Source of the DNA: Galerina marginata
Taxonomy: Eukaryota; Basidiomycota; Agaricomycetes; Agaricales; Galerinaceae
Direction of reading: 5' to 3'
DNA: 64,000 bases
Assembly (NCBI GenBank): GCA_023014335.1
Contig: JAECYW010000006.1
Coordinates: 930,001-994,000 of the forward strand
Shown here: piece by piece, positions 56,419 through 64,000 of the stretch
Position numbering within the stretch: the stretch's first letter is position 1
Layout of the letters: each line of letters starts with the position of its first letter
Made by a program: the position numbers and the translations under genes
Notes under the pieces: model-generated
Told to the model about the DNA's origin: nothing
The model's database searches: none
The model's input: only the letters and a program-made list of their open reading frames with translations

Positions 56419-58227
56419 ATGGCTCAACTTACAGACCTCCCCACCGAACTGATTCTGCAAATTCTACAGGATGACATGATCCTAGCGGCAGACCTTTACG
56501 CAGTAGGAGTGGCCTCCAAACGGCTTAACTTAATTGCGATCCCACTCTTACTCAAGGCTCAAGGCATTTCCAATCCCGAAGATTCAATTTCTCTTTCATT
56601 CGACCATGGAAGCTTACACCCTTCCCAACGTTACCCAGGCCTCTCACGGATGACTAGCACCATCAATCAACGGGAGAAAAACATCCCAATTGAGGCCGCA
56701 ATCATGGTCGCTTTCTCCATTTCATCCATTCGGGAGATGAAATGCACCTTTCCGCAGTCATTTACCGACCTTCGGGTTCTCTTGCACCACATTGAACGTC
56801 TCGCTGGTCTACTTTCGCGTTTAGAGTCTGTAAAGTCTATGACAATTTATTTTATAGGCGATCACAGGCACCGCCATCTCTCCTTAAATCCATTGTCTGC
56901 GAATTCTGTACCCTTTGCAAACATTTTCAGCGACATTATCCACTCTCTGACCCTCAAGTCCTGCGAAAAGTTCGCACTTTATAACCAAAGCCATCGCCTC
57001 CAGGGGCAATCGGAGTTCGGCGTCGGTCTTGACGAACAATCGGCAACTTACAATGAAGTTGACGATTCGTTTGGAAATATCAATTTACCCAATGAAACGG
57101 GGAAAACGAAATCAGTCAGCAACCTACTGCGCTGGACATGGGCGAGGTTTGAACATGTGGTGCTCAGCCACTTCGCTACGTCTTCAAAATTCAAGCCTCT
57201 GTCAATCTCAACAAAATCGAATCTGTTGTACCCATCCTTTCAGCCATCGGTATTCCACCATCGCGCGAGTGGGACGCTACGTGCTCTCCACATTCAAACC
57301 CCGTTTGTTCTTCTTCCCCGATGTCTTCCAGCCATTCGCAATATCATTCACTCATCTGCCAGTACTCTTACCTCGCTTACACTTTCGTACATCATATTTG
57401 ATGAACATCTATTCGATTCATGTCTATCTTCCTTATTTCTTGATCGACACAACACCATCACCCAACTCTCTATACTTCATTGTCGCCAAATCTCACCAAA
57501 AGCCTTTCTAGGATTTCTTGGTTGTTTTAATGACCACCTGGAGTATTTGGAGCTCGATCGAGAGATGAGCGCCATCACAGGTACTGAGGATCTACCACGG
57601 CTGTTTTTTCCCAAGCTACACACTCTGAAAGCGCCGCTCGATTGGGTGGCTCACATTTTAAAAATGTCACTTCCCAACCTTTTTGCCATGACTATTCAGT
57701 GCAGGCTTGGTTCAACTGTGTATTTCATGTACGACGTCTTCCGCCCACATCTCGATTCCGTTTTAAAGCCTATTCACTCGAGTTGGACATGGCCTTTACG
57801 ACATAACCCAGTTACCAAGGTAGAAGTCGCTATTAATTCTAAGCTTGATCGAAAACGACCATGGCAAATGGAGGATGGGGTTATCTTTGTACCGGCACAC
57901 TGGCACCTTATCTCAAGCCTCGAATTATCGAATGCAAATCCTCCTGAAAACCCCACCGAGGCTTGTGCCATGGTGCAATGGGTAACCACACTCTTTCCTG
58001 CGGTTGAACAAGTAACTCTCCCTTTCCCTCACATCCCAAGTGGCACGATGTCCATTCCTGAATATAAATGCTACCAAGAAAAAGCTGCAAATAAAAGTGT
58101 TGCTCTCTTACGCATAGCCCTGAAGAACTTCTGGATAGGTTCTCTGGATGCCCTGCCTCCTGCCTGGAAAAGGCTGGTTGTAGGACCCTGGCGCTTTTCA
58201 TTCAACTTAGATCCAGAACAGGTGTAG
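56419..58227 (+). CDS. F-box protein, second of the tandem pair (602 aa)
   Basis: The frame extends upstream to a TTG at 56380, but the ATG at 56419 aligns with the start of the neighbour (MAQLTDLPTELILQILQDD). It has the same architecture as 53529-55562: F-box at residues 4-50, conserved SSIREMKCTFPQSFTDLR, LHCRQISPKAFLGFLGC, YFMYDVFRPHLDSVLKPI and MVQWVTTLFPAVEQVTLPFP. The linker around residues 205-260 is shorter and unrelated in sequence (NEVDDSFGNINLPNETGKTK). A segment corresponding to residues around 525-560 of the neighbour is missing, between KRPWQMEDG and FVPAHWHL, which shortens this copy. Otherwise intact, so presumably functional. Confidence 0.85.
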   Translation: MAQLTDLPTELILQILQDDMILAADLYAVGVASKRLNLIAIPLLLKAQGISNPEDSISLSFDHGSLHPSQRYPGLSRMTSTINQREKNIPIEAAIMVAFSISSIREMKCTFPQSFTDLRVLLHHIERLAGLLSRLESVKSMTIYFIGDHRHRHLSLNPLSANSVPFANIFSDIIHSLTLKSCEKFALYNQSHRLQGQSEFGVGLDEQSATYNEVDDSFGNINLPNETGKTKSVSNLLRWTWARFEHVVLSHFATSSKFKPLSISTKSNLLYPSFQPSVFHHRASGTLRALHIQTPFVLLPRCLPAIRNIIHSSASTLTSLTLSYIIFDEHLFDSCLSSLFLDRHNTITQLSILHCRQISPKAFLGFLGCFNDHLEYLELDREMSAITGTEDLPRLFFPKLHTLKAPLDWVAHILKMSLPNLFAMTIQCRLGSTVYFMYDVFRPHLDSVLKPIHSSWTWPLRHNPVTKVEVAINSKLDRKRPWQMEDGVIFVPAHWHLISSLELSNANPPENPTEACAMVQWVTTLFPAVEQVTLPFPHIPSGTMSIPEYKCYQEKAANKSVALLRIALKNFWIGSLDALPPAWKRLVVGPWRFSFNLDPEQV

Positions 58228-58836
58228 AGAAATTGGTCCGTCTGATTGTGATTAAGTCTATTCCAGTTGGTTACTAAAGTATTGATCAATGATTATGAAC
58301 CTGCTTTTTGGAAAAGAACCTTTTGCGAGACCGACCCAATTTCGCTGAATTTACGAGGTAATGTCGAAGGCGAGTGTCCTTGATAACATGTCGATAACAT
58401 GTTATGTCCAGAAATTTCATTGAAGCTTTTCTGATGTTCCGTGGGTGATTATTGTGATTGAGGCACTTACTCGTATGTCGGCGACTCGGCCACCTGACGT
58501 AGTACCTTTTCCAACTTGGCTTGGTGTAATCTACTGTAGCGTCTAAAGCCGCGACTGATCTCAATTTTGTTATTACCCAGCACGGAAGTAGTAGTATTAG
58601 TGGTAGTAGTAGTAGGTGAGAATACGCGGCATGGCCCAATTGCTGACCACCGCTTTCCCGAGAGTATTAATATAGGTGCAAGTATCTCTCGCATATTATC
58701 TCGGACTCTGTGCATCGATATTTATCAAGCCGCGCCGCATTTAAGGCTGCCCTCAGGATACCACACGCAGAGCAAAGAAACTGAAAATAAAAATAACTGT
58801 GGGCCTATGTAAAACAGAAAACACTGGCACTGGTCC
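58228..58836. other. Spacer with a short AGT-type microsatellite
   Basis: No gene is seen between the convergent F-box genes. An imperfect AGTAGTAGT/GGTAGTAGT run lies at about 58586-58615. Confidence 0.5.
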
Positions 58837-59960
58837 CTAGTTATCGTCTAGAAATTCCATTCGTCCCTTTTCTGCAACAGCCAATGGAATGAGAATGGGT
58901 TCATCCTTTCCGCGCAGCCACCGAAAGCAAGTGTCAGGCCTGGGATACATATATCCAGTGACGTCGACATGTTGGAGAGTTGAGCAATTTGAGAAGAGCT
59001 CGGCGATGCGGTCTGCCTGGTTAATGGCGCTCACGTCCTTGAAATGCGTCATCAAAACTAAGAGAGCACAAAGGTTGGGTAGAGTGGGTACGAAGATCCA
59101 GTCCTGTGTAAAAAAAAGATAAAAGCTTAACGAGTAGGAAAACTGCTGATGCGAACCTCGGGTAGCATGAATTGGACTTCTAAGAACCGGAGAGAGCGTA
59201 GGAAGGTGATAGGTGGGTTGAGTGCGCCTTTAAACATGGAATGTGTAGGATACGCGGGGTCTGCTATCTTGTAAGATAGGGAACGGAGGTTGTTCAATTC
59301 CTCTGAGATGCTGCTGAGCAATGTTGGAGGGACGCTGACCGACTCTCCGTACTGATAATTCCACACGAAACGGGCCACCCGGCGACCTGGAAAGAAGGTT
59401 TTAGCAGTGTATATGTTCCCGCTGAGCACCTTCAGATTTGGACAAGCGAGCGGGGAAAGGGGACGCGATCCAACAGGGCGAAAATGGGCGATGCTGAGAG
59501 AAAATAGGTCTGATTGCCTTATAAGAAAATCTTCGATGACTTCTGTGCCGCCGTAGAAACCTATGTGCAGAGATTCAAGGAGAAAGGGACAGTCGGGAGA
59601 GAGATATTGATCAAAAGTAGGTGGGAGGGTAGTTCTCAATGTTTTGAGGTTAACGATGTGTTGGAGCCATCCTTGGAGCGGCTCGAATGCGTCAGATAAG
59701 GATGACGGTGGCTTGAGTGGACCGGAAAAGGACTTTACAAAGCTTGCGAGATGGGGCTTGTTCAACATGGTTTCAGCAAAACGGAAGAATTGGCTGTCAG
59801 CGTTGTCCCACTTAGAAATGGTGACGTTGGAATATAGCAGTGGAGTGGCGAGTGCATACAGGCCATGGCAGGCGAGAGAGACTGCGCAGAGCTCTTTTTC
59901 GTCGTTTATGTTGTCGAGAATGACTTGCACTAGTTCGTGCGGCAGTGTTGGTGGGGGCAT
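58837..59960 (-). CDS. Short F-box protein (356 aa, 2 exons)
   Basis: Exons 59157-59960 and 58837-59103 close to 356 residues; the unspliced frame would stop within the intron. The N-terminus MPPPTLPHELVQVILDNIND followed by LCAVSLACHGLYALATPLLY is a canonical F-box, starting at residue 5. The rest has leucine-rich stretches (CPNLKVLSGNIYTAKTFF, LPNLCALLVLMTHFKD, LFSNCSTLQHVDVTGYMY) and ends PLAVAEKGRMEFLDDN. It belongs to a compact F-box family different from the four long genes and from the gene at 24990. A role as SCF adaptor is inferred. Confidence 0.8.
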
Positions 59961-60263
59961 GCTCAGGCTGGTGGGAATGACATTTATTATTTCTGACGAC
60001 CGTATGAAGTAAAATAGGCTTTCTTCGAATTGAAACCGTGATCGAGAGTATTTTGCTTCCGAGCGTAAAGCCTACAACTGCACAGCCAATGGACACTGCC
60101 CGTTGCATCGTTGTTCGAACAGCACTGCCAGTCCAGTGCCAGAGAGCCAGTTACGAATTTCCCGCAACTACGCCTTCCTGAAAAGGAAGGCAGCGTGATG
60201 GTTTCTGCTCGTTTCAACCAGCACAGCCATCATCCCTGGCGGTGTTTGAATGACTGGAAATCA

Positions 60264-60272
60264 TATATAAGG
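60264..60272 (+). promoter_or_regulatory. TATA box of the Tyr/Pro-rich protein gene
   Basis: TATATAAGG lies 250 bases before the ATG and is followed by a CT-rich leader ending CATCGACAAAC before the start, typical of a strongly expressed fungal gene. Confidence 0.6.
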
Positions 60273-60513
60273 ACAACGTCCTCGTTTACAATTCTCAGTT
60301 CTCTCACCAGGCCGGCCTGTTCTCGAACCACTTCCATCGATTTTTGCATCTCTTTTACGAACTTTTTCACGACCGCACATCTCTAACGACCTATCACGAC
60401 CAGTAACGTTGCTCATCGCAATCGCTTGCAAATCTCAAACGGTCAAACAAACACTTTAATTCATACCAAACCTTTTTTCTCTTCGTTAACCAACAATCAA
60501 CTCATCGACAAAC

Positions 60514-60810
60514 ATGTACTACCCCAGCTCCGCCGGCAGTGTCACCTCATTCGTCACCCCCCACTACCCAGTTTCAAGGTCGTACTACCCCACGGCACCC
60601 ATGAGCGCCGTTATGCCTGGTCAACATTACTACCCGACCATGCACTCCGCTCCTATGGCATACCCTATGTCGGCTGCGCCAGTCATGATGGGACAGCCTT
60701 CATATGGCTACGGCATGCCTTACTATGGACACACCCCAACAGTCATACTTCCTTCCAGAAGCCATAGGCACAGGCGCTCAAGGTCTCGAGGCTTCTTGGG
60801 CTACCTCTGA
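60514..60810 (+). CDS. Tyr/Pro/Ser/Met-rich small protein with Arg/Ser tail (98 aa)
   Basis: This is an intronless 98-codon frame. The protein starts MYYPSSAGSVTSF, carries repeated YYP, HYYPTM, AYPMSAAP and YGYGMPYYGH units and ends with a basic RSHRHRRSRSRGFLGYL. It has no cysteine, no signal peptide and no membrane helix, so it is probably disordered and cytosolic or nuclear. The strong TATA box and leader suggest high or stress-induced expression. Interestingly it converges with the CYSTM-type gene at 61161-61538, whose N-terminus is also Tyr/Pro/Gln-rich. Family unknown to me. Confidence 0.65.
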   Translation: MYYPSSAGSVTSFVTPHYPVSRSYYPTAPMSAVMPGQHYYPTMHSAPMAYPMSAAPVMMGQPSYGYGMPYYGHTPTVILPSRSHRHRRSRSRGFLGYL

Positions 60811-61160
60811 ACGGTTCTATGTTCGAGGTCTCATCAGTCGTTGAAAACGAAGACGACAATATTTTCAGTGCTTCAAGAAATATTATTTTTTAGGTTCCGA
60901 TCATCAAGTTTTTTTGCATCGTAGGAGGACGGGTGATGAGCGCGTTGCTGGTTGGTGGTCGCGAAGAGGCGGTGGTGGATAGTTAAGTAAAATAGTGAAT
61001 GAAAATGGGAGTGGTCGTTTTTGAACGACTGGCTCGTTTCGTACAAGTTTTATGTGTGATGAGTTCAGCGAGAGCTACCCGAGTGATATGCCGTGCAAGA
61101 TAGGTGAATGAAACGTCCTACGACATCGGCTTCTACGTTTTCCGGTGGACGCGGATGTGC

Positions 61161-61538
61161 GCTAGTTGCATAGTAAGCAAGGAAACGCGCAACAGCAGAT
61201 GGTACAGCAACCCGCAAGGCTGAAATGAAGGCAGACGGACGGTTGATGTTAGATTCCTTCCGTTCTATTCAACCGGACCATTGACTTACCAGGCCACGCA
61301 GGGCAAACAACATCCACCGCCTTTCTGTTTCTCCTGCACAATCACCATTTGAGGCTGGGGTTGCGGTTCACAGTTTTGTCGCGACTGATATTGAGGTTGG
61401 AAGCCGAATTCCGGTTCTATTTTACATTTTTTGAACGATTTCCAAAACGCGAGAGGGACAGCATAACAGATGTTTACCGGGATTATAGCAAGGTCCTGGT
61501 TTTTGGACCGGAGGTGGATAGTAAGGTTGAGAGGACAT
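61161..61538 (-). CDS. CYSTM-type cysteine-rich membrane protein (81 aa, 3 exons)
   Basis: This gene is too fragmented to appear as an open frame. Exons 61478-61538, 61289-61415 and 61161-61218 close to 81 residues. The product starts MSSQPYYPPPVQKPGPCYNP, continues through a Gln/Pro-rich stretch (EPEFGFQPQYQSRQN, EPQPQPQMVIVQEKQKGG) and ends in a cysteine-packed hydrophobic tail with CCLPCVACLAGCC and TICCCAFPCLLCN. A Pro/Tyr/Gln-rich head plus a terminal Cys-rich segment is the hallmark of the CYSTM family, small tail-anchored proteins linked to stress tolerance in eukaryotes. Introns are 70 bases (GTAAGT...TTTCAG) and 62 bases (GTAAAC...AATAG). A TATATAG box lies on the minus strand near 61650-61656, about 115 bases before the ATG. 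Membrane insertion is inferred; cysteines may be palmitoylated. Confidence 0.8.
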
Positions 61539-62000
61539 CAGGTATAATACCTATGCATATTTATGTTTCAGTTGAAGCAGCATTTTGAGTGTCGGTCGGA
61601 AAGACATTAGCAAAGAGGAAAAGGACCAACACTGTCGTCCGGCTCGTACTATATAACAGAAGAAGATTGATAAAGATGAAGTTATAGTATACACCGAAGT
61701 AGTGCGATTTGCGACTTTGCCGTCGATGCCTTGAAAGACATGCCAAGCTTCGCCAAGCATGATCTCATCGTGGCTGGCGACGCGTCTGGACTTTCGTCAC
61801 GTGCTGTCAAATTACACTGTCCGAGTTCCTTCGCATTTCAATTTTCCATTTCTTCCTTGCTACAACGCCGAGGTAGCCTTGCAGCATTCACAAAGGCCTC
61901 TAGAGTGACCGAAAAACAAAGGAGCCACTAGAGAACGACACTTGATTACAACTTGAAGAGTAGTTGAGTGCCCAGGCTGTCCTTGAGAATCACATCAGCG
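61539..62000. other. Promoter of the CYSTM gene and 3' flank of the F-box gene
   Basis: No further exon is seen. The TATATAG box near 61650 on the minus strand is the only clear element. Confidence 0.4.
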
Positions 62001-63731
62001 CTACTGACTTGATGGCGATGTAGAGTTCAAGGAGTGTTTGATTATAGGAGAACCGTCAATGGGTAAGACGAAGATGTGTTCATTGGAGACCACCTTTTCC
62101 AGGTTGGCGCAGGCTCTTCGTAAATCCGACAATGCCTCCTCTATTCTGCCCGCCAAGTTTTGTTGAAGTACCTTCAATTCGCGCAAATGCGGGAACATCA
62201 GGCCGACCATAGTGAAGATATGGTCTGAGGTTTCCGAACCAGGAGTATTTTCAAGCACAACGTAGGTGACGAATTTGAAAGCAGGTACGGTCTTGTTCCG
62301 TATGGCTTCCACGAGAAGCCTGTAATCCGTAGCCAGTGCACCAAAGGTTTGCCGGCCTGTTATGCAGACACAGAATTCGAGGTCGACGTTGATTCCTTTC
62401 CGAGAACGAAGGCTTTCCACAAATGTGGAATGTTTCGATGTGCACGCATTGACATATTCATTGCTGTCAAAAATACGGGGTTCAAAATGTATCATCCACC
62501 TTCGCAGGTTTGGCATGGCAGGTGATTTAAATGGTGAGAACCGAGATGACTGCAATAAAGAATTGACGATTATGAATGGTGCTACTAACTCTTCAAGTCT
62601 AGGTAACCTCGGTACAACCAGGCGGGCCGCCTGGAGGCCTTCGGGTTCCCAGTCCTTCGGGACCCAAAAGCTGTGCGTAGACGGCACCTCTAAACGGGCT
62701 AGGCGCGGGGTACGAGATAAAAATTCAAGCAGATCGCTGAACATCAACCCCCAGCAATCCAAAAAAGAGACCGCTGTAAGGCGACCTGACAACGCATCTG
62801 CGATGCAAAGTAGCATTGCTTTCCACCTGTGGGATCCCATCGCAATAAACCCAAACGAAATGGAAGTGATGGTGGTGCAGTGACGGAGAAGTGATACTGT
62901 CCAATTCAACTGAGGTGGGTCGAGGCATATGTCCGAATGGATGGCGAAGAAACGCAATTGGCATGTATTCAAAGCGACTGGGGAAGGCTGCATTTCGATC
63001 TTTCCAGAATATCCTGTTGATCCTGGACGACTGTATCTCCAGTTTGGACCTTGCAAACATGTAGAGGAGTCGTTGAAGCTAGAGCTGCGTCGCAAAGACT
63101 GCGCCAATAGCATAAATGGCTTGGCATAGTACTGCCTGTTTTTAATGCGGAAGTCGTATGCATCTCTCATCACGGTGCCGCAGACTGTAAGTCTAGTGCA
63201 TCCCTTTTCGATGACTCTATTCAGTAGGGTGGAAACTTGCGTGGTCCACGCTTGCAGTTTTTCATCCGAAATTTTGGACATGTTGTTGTGAGAGATTATT
63301 GCTCGAAATTCAATTTCGACCGTTACGACGGAATCTAGTCGATGGAGAACCCGCAAGAGCTGCGAAATTTTGTGTTCGCTAGCCGTCTGGAATTCATAGT
63401 TGGCTACTGGTAGCGAGCATTTCAGGTGGTCGATTGATGTTAAATTGGTCATGATAGCCAACACAGAAAGAACATCCAAGGCGGGGAAGTGGAGAGGGAG
63501 TAGCTTGGAATGGGAGATAGATTCGAGGTGTATCGTAGATTGTGTCTGGGGGTGTGAGTGGCCATGGATTCGGAGGTATGTGGGAAGCACAATGTCCTGG
63601 AGGCGGTGCGAAAGCGTGGCTAAGCAATAAAGGTCTGTAGGCGACAGCGAGTGTTTGTGGATGATCTCGAACAGAATATCGTCTGGAAGTTGGCATAGTC
63701 CGACTTTCTCGTATGGTGGGACAGCCGCCAT
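62001..63731 (-). CDS. F-box protein, large subfamily (576 aa)
   Basis: This is a single exon with an ATG at 63731. The F-box starts LCQLPDDILFEIIHKHSLSP at about residue 12 and runs to YLRIHGHSHPQ. It is closest to the gene at 2257-4125, sharing HLKCSL, VSTLLNRVIEKGCTRLTVCG, VSLLRHCTTITSISFGFIAM and a block CIADALSGRLTAVSFLDCWG in which the other copy has FIADAVGAKLTRLSFF. The C-terminal part, FPHLRELKVLQQNLAGRIEE followed by LRRACANLEKVV, matches FPNLRRLTFTCQQE...ELRAGCPAVRTLVV of that gene. It lies at the right end of the window, so the cluster may continue beyond it. Confidence 0.85.
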   Translation of the reverse strand: MAAVPPYEKVGLCQLPDDILFEIIHKHSLSPTDLYCLATLSHRLQDIVLPTYLRIHGHSHPQTQSTIHLESISHSKLLPLHFPALDVLSVLAIMTNLTSIDHLKCSLPVANYEFQTASEHKISQLLRVLHRLDSVVTVEIEFRAIISHNNMSKISDEKLQAWTTQVSTLLNRVIEKGCTRLTVCGTVMRDAYDFRIKNRQYYAKPFMLLAQSLRRSSSFNDSSTCLQGPNWRYSRPGSTGYSGKIEMQPSPVALNTCQLRFFAIHSDICLDPPQLNWTVSLLRHCTTITSISFGFIAMGSHRWKAMLLCIADALSGRLTAVSFLDCWGLMFSDLLEFLSRTPRLARLEVPSTHSFWVPKDWEPEGLQAARLVVPRLPRLEELVAPFIIVNSLLQSSRFSPFKSPAMPNLRRWMIHFEPRIFDSNEYVNACTSKHSTFVESLRSRKGINVDLEFCVCITGRQTFGALATDYRLLVEAIRNKTVPAFKFVTYVVLENTPGSETSDHIFTMVGLMFPHLRELKVLQQNLAGRIEEALSDLRRACANLEKVVSNEHIFVLPIDGSPIIKHSLNSTSPSSQ

Positions 63732-64000
63732 TCGAAGCAGGGTGAGCCACTACGGCCAAGTACGATGGAGTTCGTTCAGAACGAACGAATGCCAAAAATA
63801 TCACCAAATTAGTGGCGGTTGCCAGGAACAATTCAATAACAGCCGGTACCGATGTAGCAGACCCTCTCGATACTTTCACAATGCTGCCATCATCATGTCC
63901 TGACATTTCAGGATGGCCTTTGACTCAGAAATCGGCTGCACCGGTTGCGCACGACTCAAACGATTGAGGGTCGTCGGCTGCTTCGTCTTGGCCATTTATT
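63732..64000. other. Right edge, upstream of the last F-box gene
   Basis: A minus-strand frame runs through here but is a shadow of the F-box gene. The stretch is presumably promoter; nothing else is recognisable. Confidence 0.4.

Overview
The window looks like nuclear DNA of a basidiomycete fungus, most likely an Agaricomycete. Evidence: nearly all genes carry short introns of 48-70 bases with GT...AG ends and CTAAC-like branch points; Kozak-like starts are common; and the families present (DUF6533-type membrane proteins, large F-box/leucine-rich proteins, a nucleotidyltransferase-like protein with a huge low-complexity tail) are typical of mushrooms. Gene models below were spliced by hand; where exon phases close exactly this is stated.

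Layout. 0.2-4.1 kb: a seven-helix-like DUF6533-type membrane protein (+) and a large F-box protein (-). 4.7-6.1 kb: an unidentified multi-exon locus. 6.1-8.4 kb: AT-rich, gene-free, rich in small palindromes. 8.5-16.8 kb: an inverted duplication whose arms each hold a 181-residue protein of unknown function, enclosing tRNA dihydrouridine synthase DUS3 (14 exons), a small secreted basic protein and a four-exon 126-residue protein. 18.2-20.1 kb: a single-pass membrane protein. 21.0-26.7 kb: two decayed F-box copies and one intact F-box-like gene. 26.7-33 kb: gene-poor, with repeat relics. 33-38.3 kb: a 1,126-residue nucleotidyltransferase-like protein with a 526-base intron. 39.1-39.65 kb: a 59-base minisatellite. 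39.7-44.5 kb: gene-poor. 44.6-47.7 kb: a 909-residue mucin-like membrane protein. 47.8-53.1 kb: a Trf4/Cid14-type poly(A) polymerase and an LSH/HELLS/Irc5-type SNF2 ATPase. 53.5-63.7 kb: four F-box genes (two in tandem), a Tyr/Pro-rich 98-residue protein and a hidden three-exon CYSTM-type gene.

How it fits together. Housekeeping genes (DUS3, the poly(A) polymerase, the SNF2 remodeler) are single islands between fast-evolving material. Eight F-box-type loci, two of them decayed, lie in 64 kb; four belong to one long subfamily. This reads as a local birth-and-death cluster of candidate SCF ubiquitin-ligase adaptors. The most unusual non-coding signal is a palindrome, GCGCATATATGC, found five times, twice as close pairs, one pair inside the long intron.
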